Positions 14,470-23,794 of a DNA stretch of 64,000 nucleotides are shown piece by piece; within the stretch, counting starts at the first letter, position 1; each line of letters begins with the position of its first letter. The stretch comes from Bacteroidia bacterium. GTDB taxonomy: Bacteria; Bacteroidota; Bacteroidia; Chitinophagales; UBA2359. The notes beneath the pieces are model-generated. The model did not search any database, had not been told where the DNA came from, and was given only the letters and a program-made list of their open reading frames with translations. The position numbers and the translations under genes were made by a program. Where the stretch lies: positions 62,001 through 126,000 of the forward strand of contig JAUHXA010000005.1 in assembly GCA_030427245.1 (NCBI GenBank), in the 5' to 3' direction.

Positions 14470-17352
14470 TCAAAACTCCAATATAAACTTCGCCAAGTTC
14501 GCCCCTTTCTTCAAGCCTATTTTTTTACGCAAACGATAGCGGGCAACCTCTACTCCTCTTATGGAAATTCCCATCAAGCTGGCAATTTCTTTTGTGCTTA
14601 AGTTCAGGCGCAAAAAAGCACAAAGTTTTTGCTCATTGGGAGTGAGGTCATGAAATTCATTGGTTAGTCGGATAGAAAAGTCGCTGTGTACTTGGTCAAA
14701 GTTGTGTTTGAATTGTTTCCAATCATCTTGCAGTCTGAGAGTTGTATCTATCTCTCGCACTATTTTTTCCAAAGCTTGTTTCGTTTCAGGACTCTTTCCT
14801 TTGCGCTTGACCTGCTTCAAGTTCTCCTTAATCCCTTCAATAAATTCATTTTTCACGACCAAATTCATCGTTGAAGCAGCTAACAAACTCTTCACATGAT
14901 TCAACTCATCAGACATTTTCTCTTCTTTCAATTTGTTTAGTTCCTGCTCTTTTTGCTGTTCAATTTCGATTAGTTTTTGTTGTTTCTCCAAGAGTAATCG
15001 TTTTTTGGCTTCTTCAATCTTTCTTTCCTTTTCTTTATAGCGGTTTCTTTGAAACCTAAAAGCCAAAAACAAAGACAAAAGAATGAGTATCAGATACAAT
15101 ACCTTTGCAACTAAACTTCTATGAAACGGTGGGTTTACCTTCAATTCCAATGCTGGACTACTGACTATCTCTCCAAAATAGTTTCGAGTTTGTACTGAAA
15201 GTTTGTATTTCCCTTCATTTAGATTGGTATATTCTTTTGTAGTAGCCGTTGTCCACTCTCCATACTCCTCGTCAAAACCCTCCAAAAAATACCGAAACTG
15301 CTGACTGTTTACATTGAACTGAAAAGATTCCACATAAAACTGCAATACCCTTGCTTGATAAGAATGTATGTTGATAGCAGTTTCTGTAATTTCTGACTCT
15401 GCTTCAAAGGGTTTTCGGGCATATAAAGTGCTGTCGCCAACCACACTAAAAACCCTGCTTACCACAAGCGGCTTCTTCAATGCTGGATAATCTTCCAATT
15501 CGGGTTGGTAATGTATAAAACCTTTATTGGCATTGAAGTAAATGCCATTGTTTACATTTACGGATATATTGAGCAGGTCATTGTTGAATGAATAGCGAAA
15601 TTGAAACAAAGAGGAAGGAACAAAGCTGTAATTATTGGCACTAACTCGCTTGAAAGAACCCACCAAATTTTCAGCAAATAGGTGTATGTTTTTTTGCTTG
15701 TCTTGTGTGATGAGATAAACTGTCTCATTCTCGATGTATTCAGAAAACAATTCTGCCTCCACAATTCTGTCTGTTTCTTGGTCGAGTTTGTACAGCCCTG
15801 CTTTTGTAGCTATATAAATTTCATCATCAATCCGACTTAGAATGATGTGTTCGTCAATTGATAAATCGTAATCATCTGATATTTTCTTTACACTTACCTC
15901 CGTCAATTTTTCTGATAATTGCAGTTGATACAGACCTTTGTAAAACTGCCCAACCCAAATTCTGCCTTGATGGTCTTCTTCAAAAAAACGACTCGATTCA
16001 TTGAAGCCCTTTATTTTTTGAACGCCTTCTAACTCTCTGTTTTCATTCAATTTAAAGAGGTACAATCCATCATAAGTTCCTCCAATCGCGAAGTCAGGAT
16101 GAGAACGTAATTGCTTCACCTGCCACAAACCTTCAGTGTCGACCAAACGTTTTGATTTGCCATTATTTAATAAAAACAAACCCGTATGATGTCCCGCATA
16201 TAAGTTCCCTGCAATTTTTTGCATACCATAAGCAGGGCCTTCCGTACCCTCCAAAAACACACTTTGAGTGGCGTTTTTTGCCAAGAAATAAATGCCATTT
16301 GAAGTGGTAAAATAAGTACCTATATCCGTTTCAAAGGTTTCGTAGCCACTTCCTTCTACACCTACTTTTCCTCCAATGAATTGTGTGGGGGAATTGATAT
16401 CTATAAGTGCCATTCCATTTTGCATTCCCACCCATAAATTCCCCGAATAATCTTGAAAAGTACGCAAGCAGGCATTCGTTTCTAAGCCATCTTCGGTAGT
16501 TATGTTTTCGATAGATTTTGTTTGGAAGTCGTACAAAAATAAACCTGAAGTTTGTGTAGATATAGCTATACGGGTATCAGAAAGTTGCAGTACATGATTG
16601 ACATATTTACCTCTTAAAATTTTGATTAAGTCGTCATAGCTTTCAGTAGCTTCAAAAGCAGCATTGAATTCGATTTGCCCCGAATTATAAAACAACAAAT
16701 GCCCTCCATTCTTTGCTAAGATGCCTGAAATAATCTGACCGCTTTGTTTTTGAGGATAAGTATTGGTGAGTTTGTCTTCTTTGATTTCAAAAAGTTTTCC
16801 TTGTGGATTTTGGGTAAAAATCTTCTTATCAACATAAAATGACCGATTCAATCCTCCGGGGTGATTGATTACTGCAATGGATTCGTTGTCATATATATAT
16901 ATTCCTCGAAAGGTGCAAAAGTAAACTTTGGAGTCTAGAAAGAAAATATCCCACACTTCGTCAAAATCTCTCGAATCTTTAGGTATCATCTCTACCAAAG
17001 AGGTGTACTTCCAGTTGTCTTCAAAAAAACCAAAGTCTCCCTGAGAACCAACATACAATCTATTAATTGTTTCGTCAAATGCCAAAGACCTCTTCTTTTT
17101 GCCATTTTTGGCATCATGTACCTGCCAGTCATTTCCATTGTAAGAAAGAACTCCTAAATTATTGGCTACAAAAATATCCATGTCTCTGTTTTGAGCAAAA
17201 TCTATGTTCTGAATTCCTGCCTTATATCCTGTAGGTGTAAAATTTTGGATAGGGTATTTACCAGAGGAACTGTAAGCTTGATGACCTAAAGAAAGCATAA
17301 GTACCAAACAAAGGAAATACTTGATGATGTAGTCAAAATCAATCATGAGCAA
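14470..17352 (-). CDS. Membrane-spanning one-component regulator (beta-propeller, Y_Y_Y, LuxR-type HTH)
   Basis: A 960-residue single-chain sensor-regulator. An N-terminal signal or anchor (YFLCLVLMLSLGHQAYS) is followed by about 600 residues of Reg_prop-type beta-propeller repeats (for example YSGNLWVGMQNGMALIDI). A Y_Y_Y domain (YFLEGFDEEYGEWTTA, NLNEGKYKLSVQTRN) sits just outside the membrane helix near residues 755-775 (VLYLILILLSLFLAFRF). Inside are a long coiled coil (about 780-860) and a C-terminal LuxR-like helix-turn-helix (LTPNEQKLCAFLRLNLSTKE, then IASLMGISIRGVEVARYRLRKK). No histidine kinase or receiver domain is present. It diverges from the glucan genes across 283 bases, so it most likely senses an oligosaccharide in the periplasm and controls that locus. 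Confidence 0.9.
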   Translation of the reverse strand: MLMIDFDYIIKYFLCLVLMLSLGHQAYSSSGKYPIQNFTPTGYKAGIQNIDFAQNRDMDIFVANNLGVLSYNGNDWQVHDAKNGKKKRSLAFDETINRLYVGSQGDFGFFEDNWKYTSLVEMIPKDSRDFDEVWDIFFLDSKVYFCTFRGIYIYDNESIAVINHPGGLNRSFYVDKKIFTQNPQGKLFEIKEDKLTNTYPQKQSGQIISGILAKNGGHLLFYNSGQIEFNAAFEATESYDDLIKILRGKYVNHVLQLSDTRIAISTQTSGLFLYDFQTKSIENITTEDGLETNACLRTFQDYSGNLWVGMQNGMALIDINSPTQFIGGKVGVEGSGYETFETDIGTYFTTSNGIYFLAKNATQSVFLEGTEGPAYGMQKIAGNLYAGHHTGLFLLNNGKSKRLVDTEGLWQVKQLRSHPDFAIGGTYDGLYLFKLNENRELEGVQKIKGFNESSRFFEEDHQGRIWVGQFYKGLYQLQLSEKLTEVSVKKISDDYDLSIDEHIILSRIDDEIYIATKAGLYKLDQETDRIVEAELFSEYIENETVYLITQDKQKNIHLFAENLVGSFKRVSANNYSFVPSSLFQFRYSFNNDLLNISVNVNNGIYFNANKGFIHYQPELEDYPALKKPLVVSRVFSVVGDSTLYARKPFEAESEITETAINIHSYQARVLQFYVESFQFNVNSQQFRYFLEGFDEEYGEWTTATTKEYTNLNEGKYKLSVQTRNYFGEIVSSPALELKVNPPFHRSLVAKVLYLILILLSLFLAFRFQRNRYKEKERKIEEAKKRLLLEKQQKLIEIEQQKEQELNKLKEEKMSDELNHVKSLLAASTMNLVVKNEFIEGIKENLKQVKRKGKSPETKQALEKIVREIDTTLRLQDDWKQFKHNFDQVHSDFSIRLTNEFHDLTPNEQKLCAFLRLNLSTKEIASLMGISIRGVEVARYRLRKKIGLKKGANLAKFILEF

Positions 17353-17506
17353 GTTTGTGAATAGTGAAAAGGAAAGATTATCAGGGATTTAGTTTGCTGA
17401 AAGTATTGTTTTGTAGTAGTTTATTTAATTGTTGATGAAATAATTGATGAATACCCTATTGTAAGAATGTAGTGGGGTTTTACCAAGATAATCGCAAAAG
17501 TAGGTT

Positions 17507-17514
17507 TATATTTG
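17507..17514 (+). promoter_or_regulatory. Candidate -7 promoter element for the glucan locus
   Basis: TATATTTG fits the Bacteroidota TAnnTTTG element and lies 122 bases before the first glucan gene. A good TTTG -33 element at the usual distance was not found, so the call is tentative. Confidence 0.3.
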
Positions 17515-17554
17515 TGATAATTCCATTAAATTTATGAGTGAAAAAATATTTATT

Positions 17555-17585
17555 TTATGAAACTATAAAACTTACTTTTTCATAA
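17555..17585. promoter_or_regulatory. Inverted repeat in the divergent regulatory gap
   Basis: TTATGAAA (17555-17562) and TTTCATAA (17578-17585) are exact inverted copies 15 bases apart, between the candidate -7 element and the start codon at 17636. A possible binding site for the divergently encoded LuxR-type regulator; this is inference from position. Confidence 0.3.
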
Positions 17586-17635
17586 GTGAAATAGTGTAAA
17601 ACATTCATTCAGATAGCAAACAAACAATTAACAAA

Positions 17636-20600
17636 ATGAAACACTTCTACTTAACACTACTTCTTTCCTTATTTACAAGCTCCATTTTTGGACAAGCCGA
17701 CAAGGTTTCCGTCTCTCAAGAAAAGGATGGAATGAAGCTGGTTGTGAATGGAGAAAACTTCATGGTCAACGGTGTAAACTGGGGTTATGTTCCGATTGGT
17801 ACTAATTACTCCTATAGCCTATGGAAACAATCGGATGATGTCATTAGAGCCGCATTGGATGCCGAAATGTCCTTACTCAAAAACATGGGGGTAAATGCCA
17901 TTCGACAATATACTGGGATTCAGCCACGATGGATTAGATATATTTATGAGAAATACGGTATTTACACGATGCTCAATCACTCCTTTGGTCGTTATGGTTT
18001 GACGCTAAATGGTGTTTGGACACCTGTTACAGACTATAGAGATAAAGCAACACAAGAGTTATTGATGGATGAGGTTACTCAATTGGCTAAAGAATACAAC
18101 AATACTCCAGGTTTGCTACTGTATCTTTTGGGGAATGAGAACAACTATGGTCTATTTTGGGCAGGAGCAGAAACAGAAGATTTTCCTGACGAAGAGGATA
18201 AGAGAGATGCGGTGGGCGAAAAACGAGGTCGCCCGATGTACAAACTCATGAACGATGCAGCCGTAAAAATGAAGTCGATAGATTCTTCTCACCCCGTAGC
18301 TATCTGTAATGGAGATGTTTTGTTTATCGACATTATTGCAGAAGAGTGTAAGGATGTGGATATATATGGCACGAATATGTACCGTGGTGTGTCTTTTGGA
18401 GATGCCTTTAAAACTGTTAAAGAGAAGCTAAATAAGCCCATTCTGTTTACTGAATTTGGGGCAGATGCTTTCAATGCCATAGAAAATCAAGAAGACCAAC
18501 AGTCGCAAGCCTATTACATGGTGGGCAATTGGAAAGAGATATATGAGAATGCTGCTGGTTTGGGAAAAGCTGGCAATTCCATCGGAGGCTTTACATTTCA
18601 ATTCAGTGATGGATGGTGGAAATATGGGCAAACCACAAATCTAAGTGTCCACGACAACAATGCTTCTTGGGCAAATGGTGGCTATCAAAGTGATTTTGTA
18701 GAAGGTGAAAACAACATGAACGAAGAGTGGTTTGGCATCTGTGCCAAAGGAGAAACCAACGAGCGAGGTTTGTATCAACTGTATCCCCGTGCTGCTTATT
18801 ACGCATTGAAGGAAGCACATAAGGTTAGTCCTTACATGGAAGGCATTTCACTCGAAGGGGTTCAAAAACACTTTTCAGACATCAATCTTATGGAAGCGGT
18901 TCTCAAAGCAAGAGGAGACAAAGCATCTTTGGACAGTGAGCAGTCAAAAAAAGTGCGACTCAGTAATCTTAGAGCAGAATTTACAACATTTATTACAGGA
19001 GGTGATTTGACTTCAATACCCGAAAGTGATGATCCTACCACATTGAGCTATCCAAATCAACAGGGTTTTGACCACATGGAATCTTTTTATGTAGGTATTG
19101 AAGCCCAGCCAAGTGCGAGTGTGCGAGCAAATGTATCTTTCAACATTCTTGGAAATGTGGCTGAAAACCCCATCAATGAAGTTTTCTACGAAAACAGAGG
19201 TCATGTGCGTGAAGTGAATACTCCTCAAGGTACTTTGGCAATTCCTTCCCTTAATCGTGTACAGTTGTACCAAGCAGATATTACATGGAACGACAAAAAC
19301 TTCGACCTCAGAGGTTTCTATCGAACAGGTCATTACCATTGGGGCTATGAAGGAGATTTCTTTGGTTTGTATCCAGAAGCCAATTACGGTCCCAACATTG
19401 ACATCTACAATGGGGAAGCTCCTTTCGGTTTCGAGATTGATGGAAAGAAAGGCTTGCAAGGATTGAAGGTAGCTTTTGGTCCCGAACTTTGGTGGGGAGC
19501 AAATCCTGCAGTGTTAGTCAAATACAGTCGTCACATTGCAGGGATGGATGTGACAGGCATTTTCCATGAAGACATTGACGAGCCAGGTGCAGCAGTGAGC
19601 TCCTTTGCGATACCACAACCAAGAACCCGTAGAGCTACTCTTCATTTACAAAAGAAAATGGGTGCTTTGGGTATTGAACTTGGAGGTATTTGGGGAGGTG
19701 ACCCATTGGTGGGCAGAACCTTCCAAGTGATTGACGAAGAAATGGGCGTAGATTCTGAAATCTACCAAGATGTCATTCGACCAGAAGATACATGGGGCGG
19801 AAAAGCGAAAATTACCTTCGCTGCTGGTCCCATCAATTGGTATGCACAAGGTGCGGCAATTGGATTGGTCGCCTTTGGAGGAGCAGATTATACAAAGACT
19901 TATACAGGTTGGAGATTGAAGGACAGTGGTAGTGGAAACCAATACAACTTTTTGAGTGGTTTTACTTATACAATGGGTGATTTCCAAATTGCTCCAAACT
20001 TCTTGTGGCAAAAGCCAATTGTAGGACCGATTCCATTCGGGATAAATGCGCCAGGAAGACCTCGAAACATTGTAGATGACCCTTTTGTGGTAAGAGGAAA
20101 TCGAGAGACAATCGCAGGAGAAATATTGCTAACTTACGATCCAACTCCCGGAACTTGGATGTATGAGTGGGACAACGATATGACAGAAGATGCCAAGTTT
20201 GCAATGAATTTAGGCTTTGTCTATCGTCATTTGCCGACCACACAAGATGCGGCAATCGGTATTTTTGCAGATGGACGTACGACCTTCCCTTTCCCAGGTG
20301 CACCTCCAGCACAAGATTTATGGGAAATGAATTCACGCATTGTATCGAAAATCAATCCAAATTTGGGTTTAATTGCCAACTTATATGCAGGTAATGCACA
20401 AGCGAATGGAAGCGACCCAAGATTGATTGAGCGATTTGGAGGTGACTTGCGAATGATTTACAAAAAATTGATGCTAACAGGTATGGTTAAAGTGGACGAT
20501 TGGGGACCTTACGATTACCACCGTGACTTCAACTTGACCTTTCCACTGCAATTGACGGCGGATTTATCCACTACTATTGCCTCGCAGTCGTGGTTTAACT

Positions 20601-20779
20601 TACCCAGTTCAAAGCTTGGATTGCGTTATACTTGGCGTTCGATGGATCAATATTCGCCACGTTACTGCCCAACACAAATACCAGGCGTAGGCGGCTTGGT
20701 GTGTGACCCAACGGCACTTGGATTTGGTCAAGGCAATGAGTGGGAACTTAGAACATATTTGCATATTAACATCAAGTAA
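17636..20779 (+). CDS. Glycosidase-like TIM barrel fused to an outer-membrane beta-barrel-like domain
   Basis: A 1047-residue exported protein (signal peptide 1-20, ending SSIFGQ). Residues about 30-400 resemble the catalytic barrel of GH2/GH5-type enzymes (clan GH-A): FMVNGVNWG opens it, Glu168 in YLLGNENN fits the acid/base, and Glu273 in ILFTEFGAD fits the nucleophile. From about residue 470 the character changes to some 570 residues of alternating polar/aromatic strands (VRANVSFNILGNV, VQLYQADITWNDKNFDLRGF) ending in ELRTYLHINIK, as in outer-membrane barrels. Four cysteines or fewer occur in that half. A fused hydrolase and barrel would place the active site at the membrane pore. It is the first gene of the glucan locus and SusC/SusD genes are absent from the window. 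The barrel assignment is from strand pattern only. Confidence 0.7.
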   Translation: MKHFYLTLLLSLFTSSIFGQADKVSVSQEKDGMKLVVNGENFMVNGVNWGYVPIGTNYSYSLWKQSDDVIRAALDAEMSLLKNMGVNAIRQYTGIQPRWIRYIYEKYGIYTMLNHSFGRYGLTLNGVWTPVTDYRDKATQELLMDEVTQLAKEYNNTPGLLLYLLGNENNYGLFWAGAETEDFPDEEDKRDAVGEKRGRPMYKLMNDAAVKMKSIDSSHPVAICNGDVLFIDIIAEECKDVDIYGTNMYRGVSFGDAFKTVKEKLNKPILFTEFGADAFNAIENQEDQQSQAYYMVGNWKEIYENAAGLGKAGNSIGGFTFQFSDGWWKYGQTTNLSVHDNNASWANGGYQSDFVEGENNMNEEWFGICAKGETNERGLYQLYPRAAYYALKEAHKVSPYMEGISLEGVQKHFSDINLMEAVLKARGDKASLDSEQSKKVRLSNLRAEFTTFITGGDLTSIPESDDPTTLSYPNQQGFDHMESFYVGIEAQPSASVRANVSFNILGNVAENPINEVFYENRGHVREVNTPQGTLAIPSLNRVQLYQADITWNDKNFDLRGFYRTGHYHWGYEGDFFGLYPEANYGPNIDIYNGEAPFGFEIDGKKGLQGLKVAFGPELWWGANPAVLVKYSRHIAGMDVTGIFHEDIDEPGAAVSSFAIPQPRTRRATLHLQKKMGALGIELGGIWGGDPLVGRTFQVIDEEMGVDSEIYQDVIRPEDTWGGKAKITFAAGPINWYAQGAAIGLVAFGGADYTKTYTGWRLKDSGSGNQYNFLSGFTYTMGDFQIAPNFLWQKPIVGPIPFGINAPGRPRNIVDDPFVVRGNRETIAGEILLTYDPTPGTWMYEWDNDMTEDAKFAMNLGFVYRHLPTTQDAAIGIFADGRTTFPFPGAPPAQDLWEMNSRIVSKINPNLGLIANLYAGNAQANGSDPRLIERFGGDLRMIYKKLMLTGMVKVDDWGPYDYHRDFNLTFPLQLTADLSTTIASQSWFNLPSSKLGLRYTWRSMDQYSPRYCPTQIPGVGGLVCDPTALGFGQGNEWELRTYLHINIK

Positions 20780-20787
20780 TTCTGTAT

Positions 20788-20825
20788 AAGTATCGGATAC
20801 CTTAAAGGTATCCGATACTTTAATT
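20788..20825 (+). terminator. Strong hairpin after the enzyme-barrel gene
   Basis: AAGTATCGGATACCTT (20788-20803) is followed after one base by its exact inverted copy ending at 20820, then TTAATTT. The T run is short, so termination may be partial. Confidence 0.65.
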
Positions 20826-20856
20826 TCGCAACGATATTTTGATTTGAAAATTATCG

Positions 20857-20902
20857 TTTTTTATCGCAGGATAGGGTTTAAACTCTATCCTGCGATAAAA
20901 AA
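20857..20902. repeat. 46-bp near-perfect palindrome in the leader of the glycan-binding lipoprotein gene
   Basis: Starting with six T and ending with six A, TTTTTTATCGCAGGATAG is mirrored exactly by CTATCCTGCGATAAAAAA around a GTTTAAAC-containing centre; only one base pair is unmatched. It is bidirectional in form and ends 31 bases before the ATG at 20934, so it could be a terminator or attenuator, or a stabilising leader hairpin. Confidence 0.6.
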
Positions 20903-20933
20903 CCAACCTACGAAAAATAAAATAACAAACAAA

Positions 20934-23762
20934 ATGAAAAATATAAACTTCAAAAATAGCTTAACGGCATTACTATCCATTTTACTCCTAATCAACTTTG
21001 GCTGCGCCAGAGACATTGACGAACTGGAACTCGCCACCTTTCCAACGGATGGAGATGTTTATCTTGACGGTTTCAGTGGAGGCTTGAACTATGCCGCCTT
21101 TGGTGGCTCAAAAGTCACGGCTTTTGATGTAGATACCGAAGTTAAGTATCAAGGAACATCTTCTATGAAGTTTGCCGTTCCCGATGCGGGCGATTCAGAA
21201 GGCGCTTATGCTGGAGGAGCTTATTATACCGCAACTGGACGTGACCTAAGTGGTTACGATGCGCTGACCTTTTGGGCTAAAGCCTCCAAAGCTGCAACGA
21301 TTGACGTAGTGGGTTTTGGGCTTGACTTAGAAGAATCCAGATATGAAACATCCATTAGCGGTTTGGCGGTTAATACCAACTGGAAAAAATACTACATACC
21401 GATTCCCGACCCTTCAAAATTGACTGAAGAAAGAGGCATGTTCTACTACTCCGAAGGACCAGAAGATGGAAAAGGCTATACTTTTTGGATTGATGAAGTA
21501 CAGTTTGAAAAATTGGGAACAATTGCCCATGCAGAACCTGCAATATTGGAGGGACAAGATCAAACTATTGCTGCCGAAGCAGGGGACGAATTGCCGATTG
21601 GAGGGACTTATTCTATTTTCAATCTTCCTACAGGGGTCAATCAAAGAGTGGAAGTAGCGCCTTCTTATTTTGATTTTACCTCCTCCAATACGAGCATCGC
21701 AACGGTAAGTTCGTACGGGGTGGTATCGGTGATTGACAGTGGAAGTGTGGTAATCAATGCCAAATTAGCGGGTATAGATGCGGTAGGTTCTTTGACGGTT
21801 GGTTCAAGAGGAGAGGCGATTCAACCTCTCGCTCCTGCACCTACTCCAACGCAAAGTCCAGATAGTGTGATTTCTTTGTTTAGCAATGCTTATACAAATG
21901 TAACCGTAGATACTTGGAATCCATTTTGGGAATTTTCAACAGCACTGAACTTTGACCTTCAAATAAATGGAGACGATGTAAAACAATACAAACAGCTCAA
22001 TTTTGTGGGGATTGAATTTGTCTCTCAGCAGATAGACGCAAGTGAAATGACACACTTTCACATAGATTTATGGACACCCGACCCAACTGATTTGCCCGCC
22101 GCCTTCAAAATTTTATTAGTGGATTTTGGAGCAGATGGAAATTTTGACGGAGGAGACGACAGTTCTCACGAACTTTCTTTTACCAGTCCGACCTTGAAGA
22201 CACAAGAATGGGTGAGTTTGGATATTCCATTATCGAATTTTGCGGGTTTGACCAATAGAAAAAACTTGGCGCAATTGGTGCTTTCTGGAGATATTGCCAA
22301 TGTCTATATTGACAATGTGTATTTCTACAAATCAGGAGAAACAGTAGTGACTCCAACGGGACCTACGACCGCAGCTCCAACCCCAAATCGTGATGCCTCT
22401 AAAGTCATTTCTATCTTTAGTGATGCTTATTCCAATCAAGCAAGCAATTTGAATCCAGATTGGGGACAAGCAACTTCGGTTTCAGAGGAGTCCATTGCAG
22501 GAAACAATACTCTGGTGTATAGAGGTTTGAATTACCAAGGACTTGAATTGGGAAGCAGTTTGGATGTTTCAAGCATGACCCATTTACACCTTGATTATTG
22601 GACTGCAAATTCTACCACTTTGAATACCTTCTTAATCAGTGATGGTCCTGTCGAAACGCCTTACACTATGCCTGTTCCTACCAGTGGGTGGAGCAGTATA
22701 GACATTCCTTTGAACAATTTTTCACCCGTAGATTTGGCAGATTTGATTCAGTTCAAGTTTGAAGGAAACGGAGACATTTACTTAGACAATATTTACTTCT
22801 ACAATGACGAAGGCGGAACAGGTGGAGGCGACAAGCCAACTACTGCTGCTCCAACTCCTACTCGTGATGCTGCAAATGTTGCTTCCGTATTTAGCGATGC
22901 TTATACCAATCTACCGATAGAAGATTACAATCCAAATTGGGGGCAAGCCACTGTGGTCACCGAAGAAATGATTGGAGGAAACAACACCTTGGTTTATACA
23001 GGTTTGAATTATCAAGGTCTGCAATTGAATGGTAGCCAAGATGTATCCTCCATGACCAATTTGCACCTCGACTATTGGACAAAGAACTCTACAGCTTTGG
23101 ATGTATTTTTAATCAGCAATGGACCGGTAGAAACACCTTATACACTGCCTGTTCCGACAAGTGGATGGAACAGCATAGACATTCCTTTGAGCAATTTCTC
23201 ACCCGTTGATTTGGCAGATTTGATTCAATTCAAATTTGAAGGAAACGGAGACATTTACTTAGACAACATCTATTTCTACAAAGATGGTGGTGGAACTGGC
23301 GGAGGCGATGCGCCAACCGTAGGTGCGCCAGAACCGACTCATGCTGCGGGCGATGTAATTGCCATATTCAGTGAGGCTTATGACATTGTTCCGATAGAAG
23401 ACTACAATCCAAATTGGGGACAAACTACCGTGGTTTCAGAACAAGCCATTGGAGGAAACAATACATTGGTTTATAAAGGCTTGAACTATCAAGGGCTGCA
23501 ATTGAATGGCAGTCAAGATGTATCTGGAATGGGCTTCTTGCACCTTGATTTTTGGACAGCCAATTCTTCTGCCCTCAATGTATTCCTTATCAGCCATGGT
23601 CCTGTCGAAACACCGTACGCTTTATCTGTTCCTACGAGTGGTTGGAGGAGCGTAGATATTCCATTATCCGAATTTTCTCCTGTTGATTTGACAGATTTGA
23701 TTCAATTCAAATTTGAAGGCAACGGAGATATTTATTTGGATAACATTTACTTTCATAAATAA
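20934..23762 (+). CDS. Repeat-rich surface glycan-binding lipoprotein
   Basis: The ATG at 20934 is preferred to the longer frame from 20844, since it follows the palindromic leader and starts a proper signal peptide (LLSILLLINFGC, lipidated Cys at 24). The 942-residue product begins with a jelly-roll-like CBM domain (YLDGFSGGLNYAAFGG, YTFWIDEVQFEKL), then a bacterial Ig-like BIG_2 domain (near 220-295, with VEVAPSYFDFTSSNTSIATV). Four homologous modules of about 145-180 residues follow, each with NPDWGQ- or NPNWGQ-like, NNTLVYKGLNYQGLQL and GDIYLDNIYFY blocks; the first is the most diverged. No catalytic residues are evident. It probably binds beta-glucan at the cell surface, taking the role of a SusD/E-type binding protein. 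The next gene carries four copies of the same module. Confidence 0.82.
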   Translation: MKNINFKNSLTALLSILLLINFGCARDIDELELATFPTDGDVYLDGFSGGLNYAAFGGSKVTAFDVDTEVKYQGTSSMKFAVPDAGDSEGAYAGGAYYTATGRDLSGYDALTFWAKASKAATIDVVGFGLDLEESRYETSISGLAVNTNWKKYYIPIPDPSKLTEERGMFYYSEGPEDGKGYTFWIDEVQFEKLGTIAHAEPAILEGQDQTIAAEAGDELPIGGTYSIFNLPTGVNQRVEVAPSYFDFTSSNTSIATVSSYGVVSVIDSGSVVINAKLAGIDAVGSLTVGSRGEAIQPLAPAPTPTQSPDSVISLFSNAYTNVTVDTWNPFWEFSTALNFDLQINGDDVKQYKQLNFVGIEFVSQQIDASEMTHFHIDLWTPDPTDLPAAFKILLVDFGADGNFDGGDDSSHELSFTSPTLKTQEWVSLDIPLSNFAGLTNRKNLAQLVLSGDIANVYIDNVYFYKSGETVVTPTGPTTAAPTPNRDASKVISIFSDAYSNQASNLNPDWGQATSVSEESIAGNNTLVYRGLNYQGLELGSSLDVSSMTHLHLDYWTANSTTLNTFLISDGPVETPYTMPVPTSGWSSIDIPLNNFSPVDLADLIQFKFEGNGDIYLDNIYFYNDEGGTGGGDKPTTAAPTPTRDAANVASVFSDAYTNLPIEDYNPNWGQATVVTEEMIGGNNTLVYTGLNYQGLQLNGSQDVSSMTNLHLDYWTKNSTALDVFLISNGPVETPYTLPVPTSGWNSIDIPLSNFSPVDLADLIQFKFEGNGDIYLDNIYFYKDGGGTGGGDAPTVGAPEPTHAAGDVIAIFSEAYDIVPIEDYNPNWGQTTVVSEQAIGGNNTLVYKGLNYQGLQLNGSQDVSGMGFLHLDFWTANSSALNVFLISHGPVETPYALSVPTSGWRSVDIPLSEFSPVDLTDLIQFKFEGNGDIYLDNIYFHK
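22374..23759 (+). repeat. Three close copies of the glycan-binding module in the lipoprotein gene
   Basis: Units begin at about 22374, 22848 and 23325 (period 474-477 bases); a diverged unit begins near 21831. Each unit encodes a proline/threonine linker (APTPT-like) and one beta-sandwich. Confidence 0.8.
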
Positions 23763-23794
23763 ACAAATTTATTTCTTTTATATAAAACAACAAA

